In this document: positions 1 to 9,944 of the stretch, one piece after another | Position numbering within the stretch: position 1 is the stretch's first letter | Layout: each line of letters starts with the position of its first letter | NCBI GenBank assembly: GCA_907163375.1 | Contig: CAJQUW010000459.1 | Coordinates: 1 to 64,000, forward strand | DNA from: Prostheceraeus crozeri | Taxonomy: Eukaryota > Platyhelminthes > Polycladida > Euryleptidae | Direction: 5' to 3' | Length of the DNA: 64,000 nucleotides | The notes under the pieces: model-generated | What the model was told of the DNA's origin: nothing | Databases searched by the model: none | The model's input: only the letters and a program-made list of their open reading frames with translations | Program-made: the position numbers and the translations under genes

Positions 1-590
1 TTTTTTTCGTTTTCTTCTTTTTTTTGCTTTCTTTTCGTTTCTTCGTTTTTTCGTTTTTCGTATTTTCTCGTTTTCTTTCTTTTTCTTCGCTTCGTTGTCG
101 TCCGTGTTTTTCTGTCTCCGCTTGTCGTTTTTTCGTAGCGACGTTCGTCCCGTCGTTTTTTTTGTCTTTTTGTTTTTCGATTTGTCTCTTCGTTTATTTC
201 GTTTTTTTTTTTATCTTCGTGTTTTTTTAGTGTCCTTCGTCGTGTCTTCGTTCTTCTATTCTCTGTTCGTTTCGTTAGTTTCTCGTATCTTTCCTTTTCG
301 ATTTTTTTTCTTTCGTTCTCTCTTTTCGTTAGTTCGTTTCCGGTCGTAGTCCTCGTTTTCTTCGTTCTCGTTCTTCTTGAATTTCTCTTTGTTCGTTTTT
401 GTTTCTTTCTTCTCGCGTTTCGTTTCGCTTCTCTCTTTCGTTCGTTTGTCGTTTTATGTTCGTATATTTTTTTCGTTTTTTTTTACGTTTTCATCTCCCG
501 TTTTCCTCTTTTCTATTCGTTTCGTTCTTCCTCGTATCGCATTGCTTCGGTCCGTTTTTTTCGTGCTCGTGTAGCGAACCTTTGTGTAAC
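1..590. repeat. pyrimidine/CpG simple-sequence tract (TTTCG-like)
   Basis: The + strand is almost only T, C and G, in overlapping TTTCG, TTCGTTTT and TTTTCT units, with very few A residues. The open frames seen here in several phases (for example 24-230 and 95-349) are consequences of the missing A, which makes stop codons rare, and should not be read as genes. The composition returns abruptly to normal near 590. The tract begins at the window edge, so its true length is unknown. Confidence 0.85.
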
Positions 591-1117
591 GTTTGACCAC
601 CATTTTGTTCCTACTAGTGCAGCAGATGGAGTAGATGCCTGAAAATGGAAAAGATTGTATTAAGTTTACGTTCAAGGGAGGAGAGGGAGGAAAGTAGCGA
701 CTTACCATTTTAGTTGGATAATAGAATAGGGAACTAGAGAGAGGAAATGTGCGTCCGTCACTCGTGTGATTCAACGATGGAATGATTCTCACTGTGGAAG
801 GCTCGCTATTCATATAGAAATGCTTGATTCTCATTGGATGATGATCCTCATTGGACAATAACATCAAGCTGATTCCAAATCTGGCCTCCGTTTACCAATC
901 CGAGCCTTCATTCGCCCGCTGGAGCTGTTTCTTGGGAATTCTAACTCTGTCGTTTTTCGTCAATCTCCCAAAATCTTAAATGGCGTCTCACATCTAAACG
1001 AAGACAGATATGAACAAGCCGTTTCTTTCACTGAATTTGTCTCACTCTTAGCTTTCAAACGAGCTATTGCACGACAAAATCCGTCCACTAGAAGCCAAGA
1101 TCTAAGCGAGCTGTCCA
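591..1117. other. non-coding stretch, nothing recognised
   Basis: This stretch is normal AT-rich sequence between the pyrimidine tract and the GC-rich repeat. The longest frame (454-867, minus) runs into the simple-sequence tract and resembles no family I know. No RNA gene or repeat end is visible. Confidence 0.5.
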
Positions 1118-1480
1118 GAGGGGGGGGAGGTCAGTGAAATTTGATGAAAAATGTTTTGGTGAAGGTCCCAGGTCGAAATTCCACACTTTGGAAAATTTTC
1201 AAAATTTTACCCATACAAAGCCACTCTGACACTTAGGATTTTTTCAGGTGAGCTACGACAGACCACCCTCCCAACCTGGCCGGCACACCACGCCAACCTA
1301 GACACCACATCACCGCGCGCTATACGACGGTCGGCCAGAGGGGGGGACGTCAGCGAACCTGACGGACGCACGTGGCCGGCACACCACGACACTCTGCCGT
1401 TCCAGAGGGGGGGACGTCAGACCCGAAGCACCACGGCGGCCGACCACGACACTCTGCCGTTCCAGAGGGGGGGACGTCAG
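1118..1480. repeat. GC-rich tandem repeat with CCAGAGGGGGGGACGTCAG core
   Basis: The core CCAGAGGGGGGGACGTCAG occurs at about 1335, 1402 and 1462, with a diverged copy (GGAGGTCAG ending) near 1116. The copies at 1402 and 1462 lie exactly 60 bp apart and share the preceding block GACACTCTGCCGTTCCAGAG. The spacing to the copy at 1335 is about 66 bp. Each unit holds a GACGTCA half-palindrome of the CREB/ATF type. Function is unknown. It lies just upstream of the ORF at 1574 and could be the promoter or terminal region of the same element. Confidence 0.8.
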
Positions 1481-1573
1481 CGACGGCGGCCATCTTGCGC
1501 TATCCAGAAGTGGAGTTTTACTTACTACTGTAGCAGGGTTTGAAAAAACTGGTGTCCTCTGAATCGAGAGAAA

Positions 1574-2215
1574 GTGACATGCCAAATTCCCGAATCTACT
1601 CATGATGAGAACAGTGAAGAAAATAACCTCTCAGATGAAATTCTCTCCGATAGTTTAGTTTCCTTTTTGAGAGAAATGAGATATCGTCCGGATAAACGAA
1701 TTGTTACTACTCGTCGTAAGGTCAACATCGCAGCTGGAAGAAGTGTATCATTGATGGATATAAGTAATCCCACACAAGATTCGAATGAGGATACCAATAC
1801 AGGTTCTGCTACTGATACTGAATCAGAGATGTCTCTCTCAGAGACAATACATCAGCCGAATGATTTTGACAATGACATCGAAATGTCTGGAGATCGTAAC
1901 GCATCTTTATCAGACCACGAAGAAGAAAACTCCAGCTTGGTCCCGAAACTAGGATCCATAAGCGAAGGTGCTTGGATCGTCGTCAGCCTTTCAACAACAC
2001 TGAATGCTCAGAATACTTATATCGGTCAAGTTCAAAAGGTATACGGAAATTATGAATTTGAAGTGAAATTTGTCGTACAGTATCGTAATGAGCCGCAACA
2101 GTTTGTTTGGCCTTCTATAGACGATGTCAGCGATATTGAATTCCCGGAAATAAAACTTGTTTTGAATGAACCTACGCTACTCCGACGAGGTGTGATGCTC
2201 TTCACCGAGGTGTGA
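1574..2215 (+). CDS. ORF with transposase-type C-terminal module (YIGQV...FVWP)
   Basis: This is an open frame of 213 codons ending in a TGA at 2213-2215. The upstream limit is uncertain: position 1574 is a GTG, and the first in-frame ATG is at 1676, so the piece may be a 3' exon. The middle is acidic and Ser/Thr-rich. The last 75 residues carry a YIGQV motif, a VKF strand, a FVWP motif, an IDDVSDI segment and an LNEPTLLRRG tail. This pattern is common at the C-termini of invertebrate jerky/pogo-like transposases and similar transposon proteins. No DDE catalytic block precedes it here, so it looks like a remnant. The family assignment is inference from motif memory and rests on the tail only. 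Confidence 0.45.
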   Translation: MTCQIPESTHDENSEENNLSDEILSDSLVSFLREMRYRPDKRIVTTRRKVNIAAGRSVSLMDISNPTQDSNEDTNTGSATDTESEMSLSETIHQPNDFDNDIEMSGDRNASLSDHEEENSSLVPKLGSISEGAWIVVSLSTTLNAQNTYIGQVQKVYGNYEFEVKFVVQYRNEPQQFVWPSIDDVSDIEFPEIKLVLNEPTLLRRGVMLFTEV

Positions 2216-2461
2216 GTTTAACATACATGTATTTACATGCGCACGATTCTATAGATTTTTTAGAAAAACATTTGTGGTAACTGTTTATAGATAATAGAAT
2301 AAAGAATTTAGATAAAATTACTTTTGTTTTGGTTTTTGTAATAGAAAAGAACAAAATATGAAAACGATTTGTAATTAAAGAAAACATTGCTTGGGTTACT
2401 TTTACTTATAAGCTTAGTTTTTATGTGGCATGTCCCAATTCACCCTCAAGAGGGGTGAGTC
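2216..2461. other. non-coding spacer up to the CACTA element
   Basis: This is AT-rich sequence with no gene. The string GTCCCAATTCACCC at about 2432 recurs at about 12585 on the other side of the CACTA element, so both flanks may derive from an older repeat into which the CACTA element inserted. Confidence 0.4.
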
Positions 2462-2474
2462 CACTATGCGTCAA
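2462..2474. repeat. left terminal inverted repeat of CACTA element
   Basis: The end reads CACTATGCGTCAA and pairs with the right end with a single mismatch. CACTA is the defining terminus of EnSpm elements. Confidence 0.93.
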
Positions 2475-2489
2475 TTCTTACTTAATCTT

Positions 2490-2645
2490 TGAATATCTTT
2501 GAAAGATTCTGTCAGAATCTTTGTAAGATCGTGGAAGATACAGCAAGATCTGATCAGAATCTGACAGAAAATGTAGGATCTTTGTAAGATTCTGTCAGAT
2601 TCTTATGCTTAAATGGGATTCTGACAGAATCTTAGAATCTTTAGA
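2490..2645. repeat. left subterminal repeats of CACTA element
   Basis: About six overlapping copies of GATTCTGTCAGAATCTT, TGTAAGATC and CAGAAAATGTAGGATC occur in both orientations, many as short palindromes around TGTCAGA / TCTGACA. Plant CACTA elements carry comparable subterminal clusters bound by the element's second protein. The same words recur at the right end (12265-12400). Confidence 0.88.
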
Positions 2646-2879
2646 TTTTTCGCTCTCAATTGATTATCGCTCATCCTTGAGCATTTTAATGTTGGCCTAA
2701 TTAAGCTACATGTCCCGTAATATGAGATAACCAGTATATCCGTTGAACAACCGAGACAATTACTCCATAACGACTGATTCGAAGAAAAAATGGACAAACT
2801 TTTTTGAAGTGCTTGTTTTATTCCAGTTTAAAAAGAAGGCAAAAGAGTGTAAAGTTAAAAAGTTCAAAAACACTATCAG

Positions 2880-3097
2880 TTAGCAAAACTTTCCAATCTT
2901 CCAAGACCATTTCTCCAAATCACGAATTCTTTGGTTTATGGAACGTCTGATAACGTCCCAATCATATTCTCCGAACATGTTGTCCACTTGATCTGAAATT
3001 AAAAAGAATATTCTTTTGAGCCGCTGATCTGCAATCATTTCATGTTTTCTTAGTGCATCTTCAATGATAATGACGGCCTGCGAATTCCCTTTCAATG
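2880..3097 (-). CDS. BEN-like gene exon 6, terminal
   Basis: Acceptor AAATTTAG|CA, 72 codons after the shared codon including the TAA stop at 2880-2882. It encodes the helical C-terminus ending ...IRDLEKWSWKIGKFC. The downstream acceptor at GGGAATTCGCAG would give the wrong phase and was not used. Confidence 0.72.
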
Positions 3098-6037
3098 CTA
3101 AATTTGTTCAATCATTGAATAACGAAGTTTTTATCAGTCAGAATAATAATCAAAATCTTGAATAAATCTCAGTCATATCCAGCTTTAATGCGAGTCGGTT
3201 AATAATTAAATAGATCATTGAATACTAAGAAGACTACCAAACATTTAAAGAAAATCTGCATTTCACTGTGACTTAGCTTTTTCTGCTGCGCAACATGCAA
3301 GTGACATAAAGGGAGGGTGGGGCAAATTGAGCATGTTTTTGAACTTTTCTCAAACGGTTTTAATATTCTAAATCAAATGGGCCACAATAAAACTCGGATG
3401 AGAAGTTTAGAGCATGCTAAGTTATAATCTGAGCTGTTTCTCTGATATTTCATCTCCTCACAATTTTAATTTTAAAATGTTTACCAAGTGGCTCAATGTG
3501 CACCATTTGTGGGGCACATTGAATTACCTTTATTCATTACTCTACTGTTCAACTTTACTAGATTTTATGTGTCAGATCTATAGCTTCAGTTCATGAATAA
3601 TCGAAATCAAATAACAAATTCACAGCTTGAGATTTTTATTGGCAAAAATGATAGCATATGTTTGATATGAAAAATACATGTTAGTTTCTGACAGTAAAAT
3701 GTTCATGGACTTTCAGAATTCTAAGATTAGTAACATTATTTATGATAGAAGAGCATTCGTAAGAGCATTAATGCTATGACTCACAAAATTATATTCATCA
3801 TTGTAATCAATAAGAGCATGATTGTGGATTTTGCGCATTATATGTAGACATGACACGCGTAGGCCTAAGAAAAAAAGCTGAGAAATCACCAAACACCAAA
3901 ACTAGAAGCATTAACAATTCAATTTTTTGACCAGCAAATGAGGCTCTAATGTTCAAAGCCGAATCATTTTGATTGAGATCAATGTGCAATATTGAGATAT
4001 ACGCCGGCTATTCGCAATGGTTATGAATTGCCTACGCTTTATTTTGACGATTAGTAACATTCAGATTTAATATATTTTACAACTGTACTTACGTTTTAGC
4101 TGACTGACGATCTCTGATGGAATCAATCGAGACTCATCAGTTTTTTTCTGCGGCTCCATAATTTTCCCGCGCACGTCCTTCATCAACATATTCAAAATTA
4201 TCCAGGCCATCTGCCGTTCATCTGCAGCATACAGCTTCGCAATATCCACATCCTCATTATTATAGTTTTTGATGATCTGAAATTCAGTTATTTTGTCAAA
4301 ATACTTGTACAGTAGCATATTTTCACAAATTGATGAAAATCTAAGCACAGTGTCATGCATGCTCTAATTCATCAGAAAAAATATGCTTCCCTGTTTGATC
4401 CTCTATTTTTCTCTCCTTCGAAATCATAGAATAATGACAATGGAATATCATCAATTTAACAAACAGATATCGTTTCGACCAGTGCTGATGGGAAGTCATG
4501 ATCTATAGACGACCAGACGAGAGGACTCCCTTTTGATTAAGGTCCGATACAAATTATCCGGCGCCAAAATTCAGAAAAATTCAAAGATGAACACACCCAC
4601 GCAATTGCAGAAAAACAGCAAGAAACATAATGATGGCGATCAAAAGTATAGTCATGCTCATGCAGGGCGAAAATTGAACTTACGTATGACTTGTGCTTAA
4701 CCTTGGTCGGTTTGTTTTTTTCCTCCATCAAAGTTAGCATTTTCACTGCAATCAATGTACACATGCGTGCAAGTAACTTTTCAAAATACAAAGAACTTAG
4801 TTATTTTGGAAGTTTCCCTGTCGGTCTTAATAAGTAAGGTAGGTTTACAGTAATGCTACCATACTTTTCCGGAAGATAGCAGTAGCTAGTAAGCTTTTGG
4901 CTCTCAATGTTAGTTAATAATATCTATCATGCAATGAAAATGTCGGCTGCATAAGTTGTTCATCAAGCTGAGCGTTTCAAATATACGTTTGACAACAATT
5001 ATACCACTGTTTTGATTTTTTTGTGATTCCATCGACATTGAAGAAATAAAACCAGCATTAAAACCAAGCATTTGAGAATGGCAGAACTTACGATTCGTTT
5101 CCTTGATAATCCTCAGTTCTGATAAGATAGATTTATTGATCTCGACCAATTGCATCAATAAAGGAGATCTTTTAATTTTCGTCGCATTGGTTGTGGGTTG
5201 GGAAGGCAAAGATGCTGTGTCGCAGCAGACTTCCTGCAGCGGTGATCTTGCACAAGTCGTAGCACCGTCTGTCTCATCTGGCCATCTCAAAGAGGGAGAT
5301 ACGGGCGTCTGACGTGGTGTCCTTAGTAGAGAAGACGTGCGGACAACCTCTATGTTCCGAATCTGTTCTTGTTTCTTTGACTGCAAAATAGTTTTAATGA
5401 ATTTTACGTTTGAGAAATGCTTCTGATATAACAAAGCAAAATTGATGATGTATGAAAAAAAGTGCTGACGTTGATAAATAAGTAAACAATCACAACTAAG
5501 ACCTTGCGGTTATGCGGCTTAAAATACCATTGAGTTCTTAATAAACTATGAATGGACGCGGTTTGGTGAATGATCTTACTTACTTTACCAATAGGTGCAT
5601 TTTCCGGCTCTTTCAGCGCGTCCACCAGGCTGTCTGTCGACACTCCTTCATCTATCACGTCTTCGAGCCTATTGGAAAGTTCGACCATCTCATCTATGTG
5701 CCCTCGACCGATAACCATGGCAGATCATTTTTCTCCACCACTCTTTAGTGTGACACAATCCCTCTGAAAGCAGAAAATAGCGAAAGAATGAATTACCGGA
5801 ATCGCTCTCTCTCTCTCTCTTTCACACACACACATATGCTCACAGCCTCACACTCACCTCATTCAATGCGAGTCTGTCTTCCATTGGCATGTCAATGAAG
5901 CTACTGCCAATATAAATTGGCTCACTGTAAGTCTTTGTTTTCAAATAGTAAAAAAGGAAATAGTCTGCTTGACCAGGAAGACCAGGGAATGATTGGGGCT
6001 TTTGCTTCCTCGGACGTTTTGCTGGGGGCGTCGACAT
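2880..6037 (-). CDS. probable BEN-like DNA-binding protein of the CACTA element
   Basis: Six exons, each with GT..AG boundaries and agreeing phases: 6037-5858, 5763-5584, 5380-5092, 4745-4684, 4276-4093 and 3097-2880, giving about 370 codons. The start is an ATG at 6037 followed by a basic PAKRPRKQK stretch (a likely nuclear signal). The first 110 residues form a compact module around YFLFYYLKTKTY and VIGRGHIDEM. The middle is Ser/Thr/Pro-rich. The C-terminal 130 residues are helical, with an alternating hydrophobic segment and WDVIRRSINQRIRDLEKW near the end. That ending resembles the last helix of BEN domains, hence the name, which is an inference. An in-frame TGA at 5725-5727 interrupts exon 2 between GGEK and SAMV, and Trp (TGG) would fit. 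Its position downstream of the transposase on the same strand, inside the same termini, suggests it is the element's second protein, perhaps binding the subterminal repeats. Confidence 0.72.
4093..4276 (-). CDS. BEN-like gene exon 5
   Basis: Acceptor AATTTCAG|ATC and donor AAAC|GTAAGT, phase 1 at the end. It encodes an amphipathic helical region with ERQMAWIILNMLMKDVRGKI, similar in layout to the central helices of BEN domains. Confidence 0.72.
4684..4745 (-). CDS. BEN-like gene exon 4
   Basis: A 62-nt exon: acceptor GATTGCAG|TG, donor TAC|GTAAGT. It completes the phase-1 codon of exon 3 and ends in phase 0. It encodes a Lys-rich segment, LKMLTLMEEKNKPTKVKHK. Confidence 0.72.
5092..5380 (-). 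CDS. BEN-like gene exon 3
   Basis: Acceptor ATTTTGCAG|TCA and donor AATC|GTAAGT (phase 1). It encodes a polar Ser/Thr/Pro-rich linker and then a helical segment with VEINKSILSELRIIKETNR. Confidence 0.75.
5584..5763 (-). CDS. BEN-like gene exon 2, with in-frame TGA
   Basis: Acceptor TGCTTTCAG|AGG and donor AAA|GTAAGT, phase 0 at both ends, 60 codons. A TGA at 5725-5727 breaks an otherwise continuous domain. No acceptor past the TGA keeps the domain intact. Confidence 0.7.
5810..5835. repeat. CT/CA microsatellite
   Basis: A (CT)n run followed by (CA)n, located in the first intron of the BEN-like gene. Confidence 0.9.
5858..6037 (-). CDS. BEN-like gene exon 1
   Basis: Exactly 60 codons from ATG (6037) to the donor GAG|GTGAGT. 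TTTTTCAG precedes the ATG, so a 5'UTR intron may end there. Confidence 0.75.
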
Positions 6038-6713
6038 TCTGAAAAATTCATTTGAATTAGATAATTTAAAAATGAACCTGACATAGGGACTAAGGCACAT
6101 TCCAACAGAAAGTTGGAAAGAGTAGTATAGGTCAGTATATAGCACAAAATACAAAGATGTGCGGTAATGCAGATAGCTTGTGGAAATTACAAAATCTATT
6201 CTACCATGAGATTCGTTTGTTAATACCAATGACAAACTTCCTTTAAGTTTCAAAATCGGAACTTGACCCTTTCCATAATCTCAGAGACTTGAGGATGTTC
6301 AGTGGATCAATTTTATGAATTCTCATTTTACTTGCACATATTGTTGTCAAAACATCAGGAAAGTCAAGCAAAATAATAGTATACACGTAGGTTAGAAAAA
6401 GCGATTTATGATGATGATTGCTAAAGTTGATCAATTGTGAATAACTGCGGATATATTGTCAAAAAACTAAAGTGAAAACTTGTCCAACTTCTGAGGCGTC
6501 GAATCATCAAAACAAGGATAACTTTCATCTTCAGAAATTAGATTGCAATTAATTAATTCAAGCGTCTTCTATTGAACAACGCTTTCTATGACTTAACAAT
6601 TACTTACAGATACCCTTTAGGACCTTTTCAAAATATAAGCAGTAAACCATGCCAATAAAACATACTGAAAAAAAACACTGCTTGTACAAATGGTGGTACC
6701 CACGTGACATTTA

Positions 6714-7868
6714 TTAGGCATAATCGCTGAAATGTATTACTGGAATCAAAACTTCAACATCAGCGCTGTCTAAGTTAACTGAAATTTGTATGCATAAACA
6801 TGATATGTTTAAAACATGAACGTGCCTGGACAACGATGTTTGTGAAGAAATTATTACAATGTCATCAAACAAATCAAATAACGAAATTATTGGACTATCA
6901 AAAGTCATTTCCTGATGAAATTGTTGAACAACTTCAAAAGTTTCAATGTCGGCCACAGTCTGACCTTCACTAGGATAAAATCTTTGAATGATCCCATATT
7001 TGACAGCTCTTTCTGATTCATGAAATTTACAAATGTAACTGCAAGAATCTTGTTTCCGAGGATAATGTATGCTGTGGTACACCAACCCACGAATTTTGCA
7101 TCGATCTTTATCTATTAACAGTGCTTCTACAGCACTGTGATCGTTGAAAAATGATGGAACACTGCTTTTGAAATTAGATTTGCTGACTATAGAGAGATTA
7201 GCCTTCCGCAAAAAGGACTTCTCGACTATCTGCTTTCCGTGATACTTACTTCCATGAAACAAAGACTTAAGAGACTTGATATTACGTTCAAAAGCAAACA
7301 TTGACGCAACATGCAATGGTCCAAAACGTGATGCGTCCTCAAGTATGTGATACAATAAATGAACGTTGAGAGTCATCAACTTAGGAGGAAAAACTTTTTT
7401 AAACAGAAAACTAAATCGATCTAAGAAGGTGCCAGCAGCGATCAGAATGTCAGCAGATAATGGAGATTTGTTAAGAACTTTAACAAATAATATCAAACAG
7501 AAAATACACTCCCTTATTTCTTCATTTCGCTGAAAACTGCAAATAATTGGGAAGCATATATATACAAAAAAATTACGGAATTCATGAGCTTTCCATACAC
7601 TCATATCACGTATCCTTCGGAAGCGAGAACACCAATGAGGAACTTTCACATTTTCAATGCACTTTTCTACGTAGCTTATAGTATGCCGTCTTCCAATGTA
7701 AAATCGTTCAGTGTGATACCTAGAATTAAAAAAAGCATTCAATATCATCTTAAAAATGCCTTCATAAATGCAGTGCATTGTATCTATAATGATATTTGAC
7801 GGCAGAGAAATTATGTCTGCTACAGGAGTACTGCCTTTTATGCCGAATATCGAGTTCCCGGAACTCCG
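6714..7868 (-). CDS. CACTA transposase segment 3 (second Asp, Glu, C-terminus)
   Basis: Continues as SIFGIKGSTPVADIISLPS then IIIDTMHCIYEG. The ATG at 7778 lies inside the catalytic motif, so it is not the true start. It ends HFSDYA with TAA at 6714-6716. Confidence 0.82.
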   Translation of the reverse strand, partial: RSSGNSIFGIKGSTPVADIISLPSNIIIDTMHCIYEGIFKMILNAFFNSRYHTERFYIGRRHTISYVEKCIENVKVPHWCSRFRRIRDMSVWKAHEFRNFFVYICFPIICSFQRNEEIRECIFCLILFVKVLNKSPLSADILIAAGTFLDRFSFLFKKVFPPKLMTLNVHLLYHILEDASRFGPLHVASMFAFERNIKSLKSLFHGSKYHGKQIVEKSFLRKANLSIVSKSNFKSSVPSFFNDHSAVEALLIDKDRCKIRGLVYHSIHYPRKQDSCSYICKFHESERAVKYGIIQRFYPSEGQTVADIETFEVVQQFHQEMTFDSPIISLFDLFDDIVIISSQTSLSRHVHVLNISCLCIQISVNLDSADVEVLIPVIHFSDYA

Positions 7869-8718
7869 CTAGTGACGAATAATAAGCATATTCGTTGTCT
7901 TCCATTCCATCTCCGATTTCAAGGGGATAAGTTCTCGCAAAGCCTCCATCAACACGAGTCACTTCACCCTTCACTTTGCATTTAGGACATCCATACGCTC
8001 CATTATACTGAACAATGTTCAAAAGCCCAGCTGTTGCTGGCAAATCTGAAATGGAAGCCAGTGTATGAACAATCACTCTTATGTCCTTGCAATTGTATCT
8101 AACTGTAAATGAGGATTCATATTTTAATTGCCGAACAGCTTGGCGCAAGAAAAAATCCCATTTTGGTTTGGTAGGTCCCTCCCATAGTGACAGAAGTATC
8201 ATATTATCCATCTTTTGTCGATTAAACGGAGAAAAATTCAAAATAATAGCATGCAACGGCCACAATGTATGTTTCGAAGTACGCAGCAACGATGCACCAT
8301 CCGTGGACAACATAATGTAGATGTTCAGGGTGTCACCGCTTAGTTGAGCGCGTCTTTCTTCATCTGTCAGCACTGATGAAAGAACGTCGGTGTTCCTCTT
8401 AGCCACTAGGATGTCATTATAGGCAATTATTTTCTCGAATGAATATTGGATGATGTATTCCATTTGCTTTCTCAAATCAATATGGAACAAAGATGAACAT
8501 TTCCCTCCACAGCTGCATTTTATGTCATCAGATAAACCACATGCCGAACATATAAATTCGGACGATATGTAATTTGAAGTGGAAATTGTTTGCATCATGC
8601 GACTGAATAAACTTCGTGAGGTAGGCAAGTCCACATTTTTGACAGCCTGAAAAGGAATGAGCTTCGTTACAGATGGTAGAGTAATATCAGCTGAATTTGA
8701 AAACTTGGGTCGCGCCAA
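7868..8718 (-). CDS. CACTA transposase segment 2 (zinc cluster and first catalytic Asp)
   Basis: Begins LARPKFSNSAD after the possible acceptor GGTGGCAG. It includes the CxxC/CxCxxxC cluster, STDGASL, VHTLASISDLPATAG and YGCPKCKVKG. The original frame continues to 7762 as an unrelated peptide after the frameshift. The upstream boundary is uncertain if the 84-bp intron is not real. Confidence 0.78.
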
Positions 8719-8802
8719 CTGCCACCAGTTACATCCAATCCATTCAACCGCTAAGCCAAACAAACAGTTCATGTCAAATGAGGATTAATAACTTATCCGT
8801 AC

Positions 8803-9240
8803 CTTCATAACAGCTGCCAGTTTATCATAACTTCTTTGTGAGATATCGTTGCTGGCTAGGTTGTAGTACAGAGCCGCTGTTTCCTCGACATCTCCATTAC
8901 CGACCAAGTTAGAACATTCTAAATATTCATTATCACAATTGTCATCATATAAGAAGCTTCTATCCGAATCATCGCTATCTGAATGATCAGAGCTGGAATT
9001 GGATGAAACACACTCATTTGCATCACTTGACATGGCATTGCTACCAACAGATGTAGGATCATTTTTGGCGATTGAAGATTTCTCTACTGTGATTTCTGAT
9101 TCGTCCATATTTGATGTGTCACAATTTTGATCACCCAAGTTATGCGTGCAATCAACCATTTCTGGGACATGTGACCAGACACGACGACTTTTGAAAAAGT
9201 TGTGTTTGGAAGAAACATATCTTCTTCGTTTGTAAGACAT
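8803..9240 (-). CDS. CACTA transposase segment 1 (N-terminal)
   Basis: Starts MSYKRRRYVSSK at 9240 and is acidic and Ser-rich. A donor-like AAG|GTACGG at 8802 would end the exon; otherwise the frame runs to TAA at 8785. Confidence 0.65.
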
Positions 9241-9944
9241 CTGTAAAACACATCAGCAAAAGTGAGCTTCAATGCCACTCTAATGAGTCTACAGCTTATA
9301 CTGACATCGTTCGAATGCCTAGTTATTACTCCAATGACACGTTGCATTGTCGAACATAGAGTTAATTAATGTCGATATTGATGTAGATTCCGAAATTTAA
9401 AGAATCGTGTGCAATATTCAATAAGTTACAGTAGTTTGGATTTCAGCTCATGCTAAAGGGTGATCCGAATTTTCATGAATCAATGTGTGGTATGAAGAGA
9501 TCACGGTAATTATTAAAGAAAAAGTAGGTCTCAAATAATGGCATTGGTCTTATATTTAACTTTAAATGATTAATCAATGATGGCTGACTGAGGCACTGTC
9601 ACTGCCGCAAAGACAGTGAAAACAAATGCGAATCAACACACCCTGCAATAAATATATCCGGCGCACCTGTTTCATGAAATCTTAAAAGAAACAAGACTCA
9701 GTGCGCGCCGAGCATCAAGGCAAGAAAATGAAAAAAATACAATTTAGCGGTGCGCAGCATACTGCTTTTAGGAAGGACAATTGGCGTGTCATGCTAGGTT
9801 TATTCCGACGCAAAAAGACGTGTAAGTGGCTATTTGCTAAATAATTCATAATGACATAGGGAGGTTTTCATTTTCATAAATCAAAAGCAAAATATTCGTT
9901 GTCTCCTAACTCTATTCGTCTATCAAAAAAATATAAAGGATTGT

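Larger units (their letters stand above)
6714..9240 (-). pseudogene. CACTA transposase, tnp2 family, with one frameshift
   Basis: Read from ATG at 9240 on the minus strand. The N-terminal 150 residues are acidic and Ser/Asp-rich. A zinc-type cluster CSACGLSDDIKCSCGGKC follows near 8530, then a DDE-type core: Asp in STDGASL (codon 8299-8301), a CPKC knuckle near 7990, Asp in IIIDTMHCIYEG (codon 7782-7784) and Glu in FAFER (codon 7287-7289). NVHLLYHILEDASRFGPL and WKAHEFRNFF are typical tnp2-family blocks. Two irregularities occur: a shift of frame near 7868, where SSLA must join SSGNSIFGIKGS in the other phase, and an in-frame TAA at 8785-8787. The TAA is removed if an 84-bp phase-0 intron (8802-8719, GTACGG...GGTGGCAG) is spliced. 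All three catalytic residues are present, so the copy is young or the frameshift is a sequencing error. Confidence 0.85.

Noticed and set aside
24-596. Several long open frames on the plus strand near the left edge
   Set aside because: They exist in different phases of an A-free simple-sequence tract and encode only Phe/Ser/Val/Arg-rich low complexity.
454-867. 137-codon minus-strand open frame
   Set aside because: It runs into the pyrimidine tract, has no known motif and no supporting splice context.
3300-3600. GGGTGGGGCAAATTGAGCAT as a MITE end
   Set aside because: A related GTGGGGCACATTGAATTAC lies near 3507, but no inverted partner or target duplication could be located.
5725-5727. Selenocysteine at the in-frame TGA of the CACTA partner gene
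   Set aside because: No reason to expect a selenoprotein here; Trp fits the context and a nonsense change or base error is simpler.
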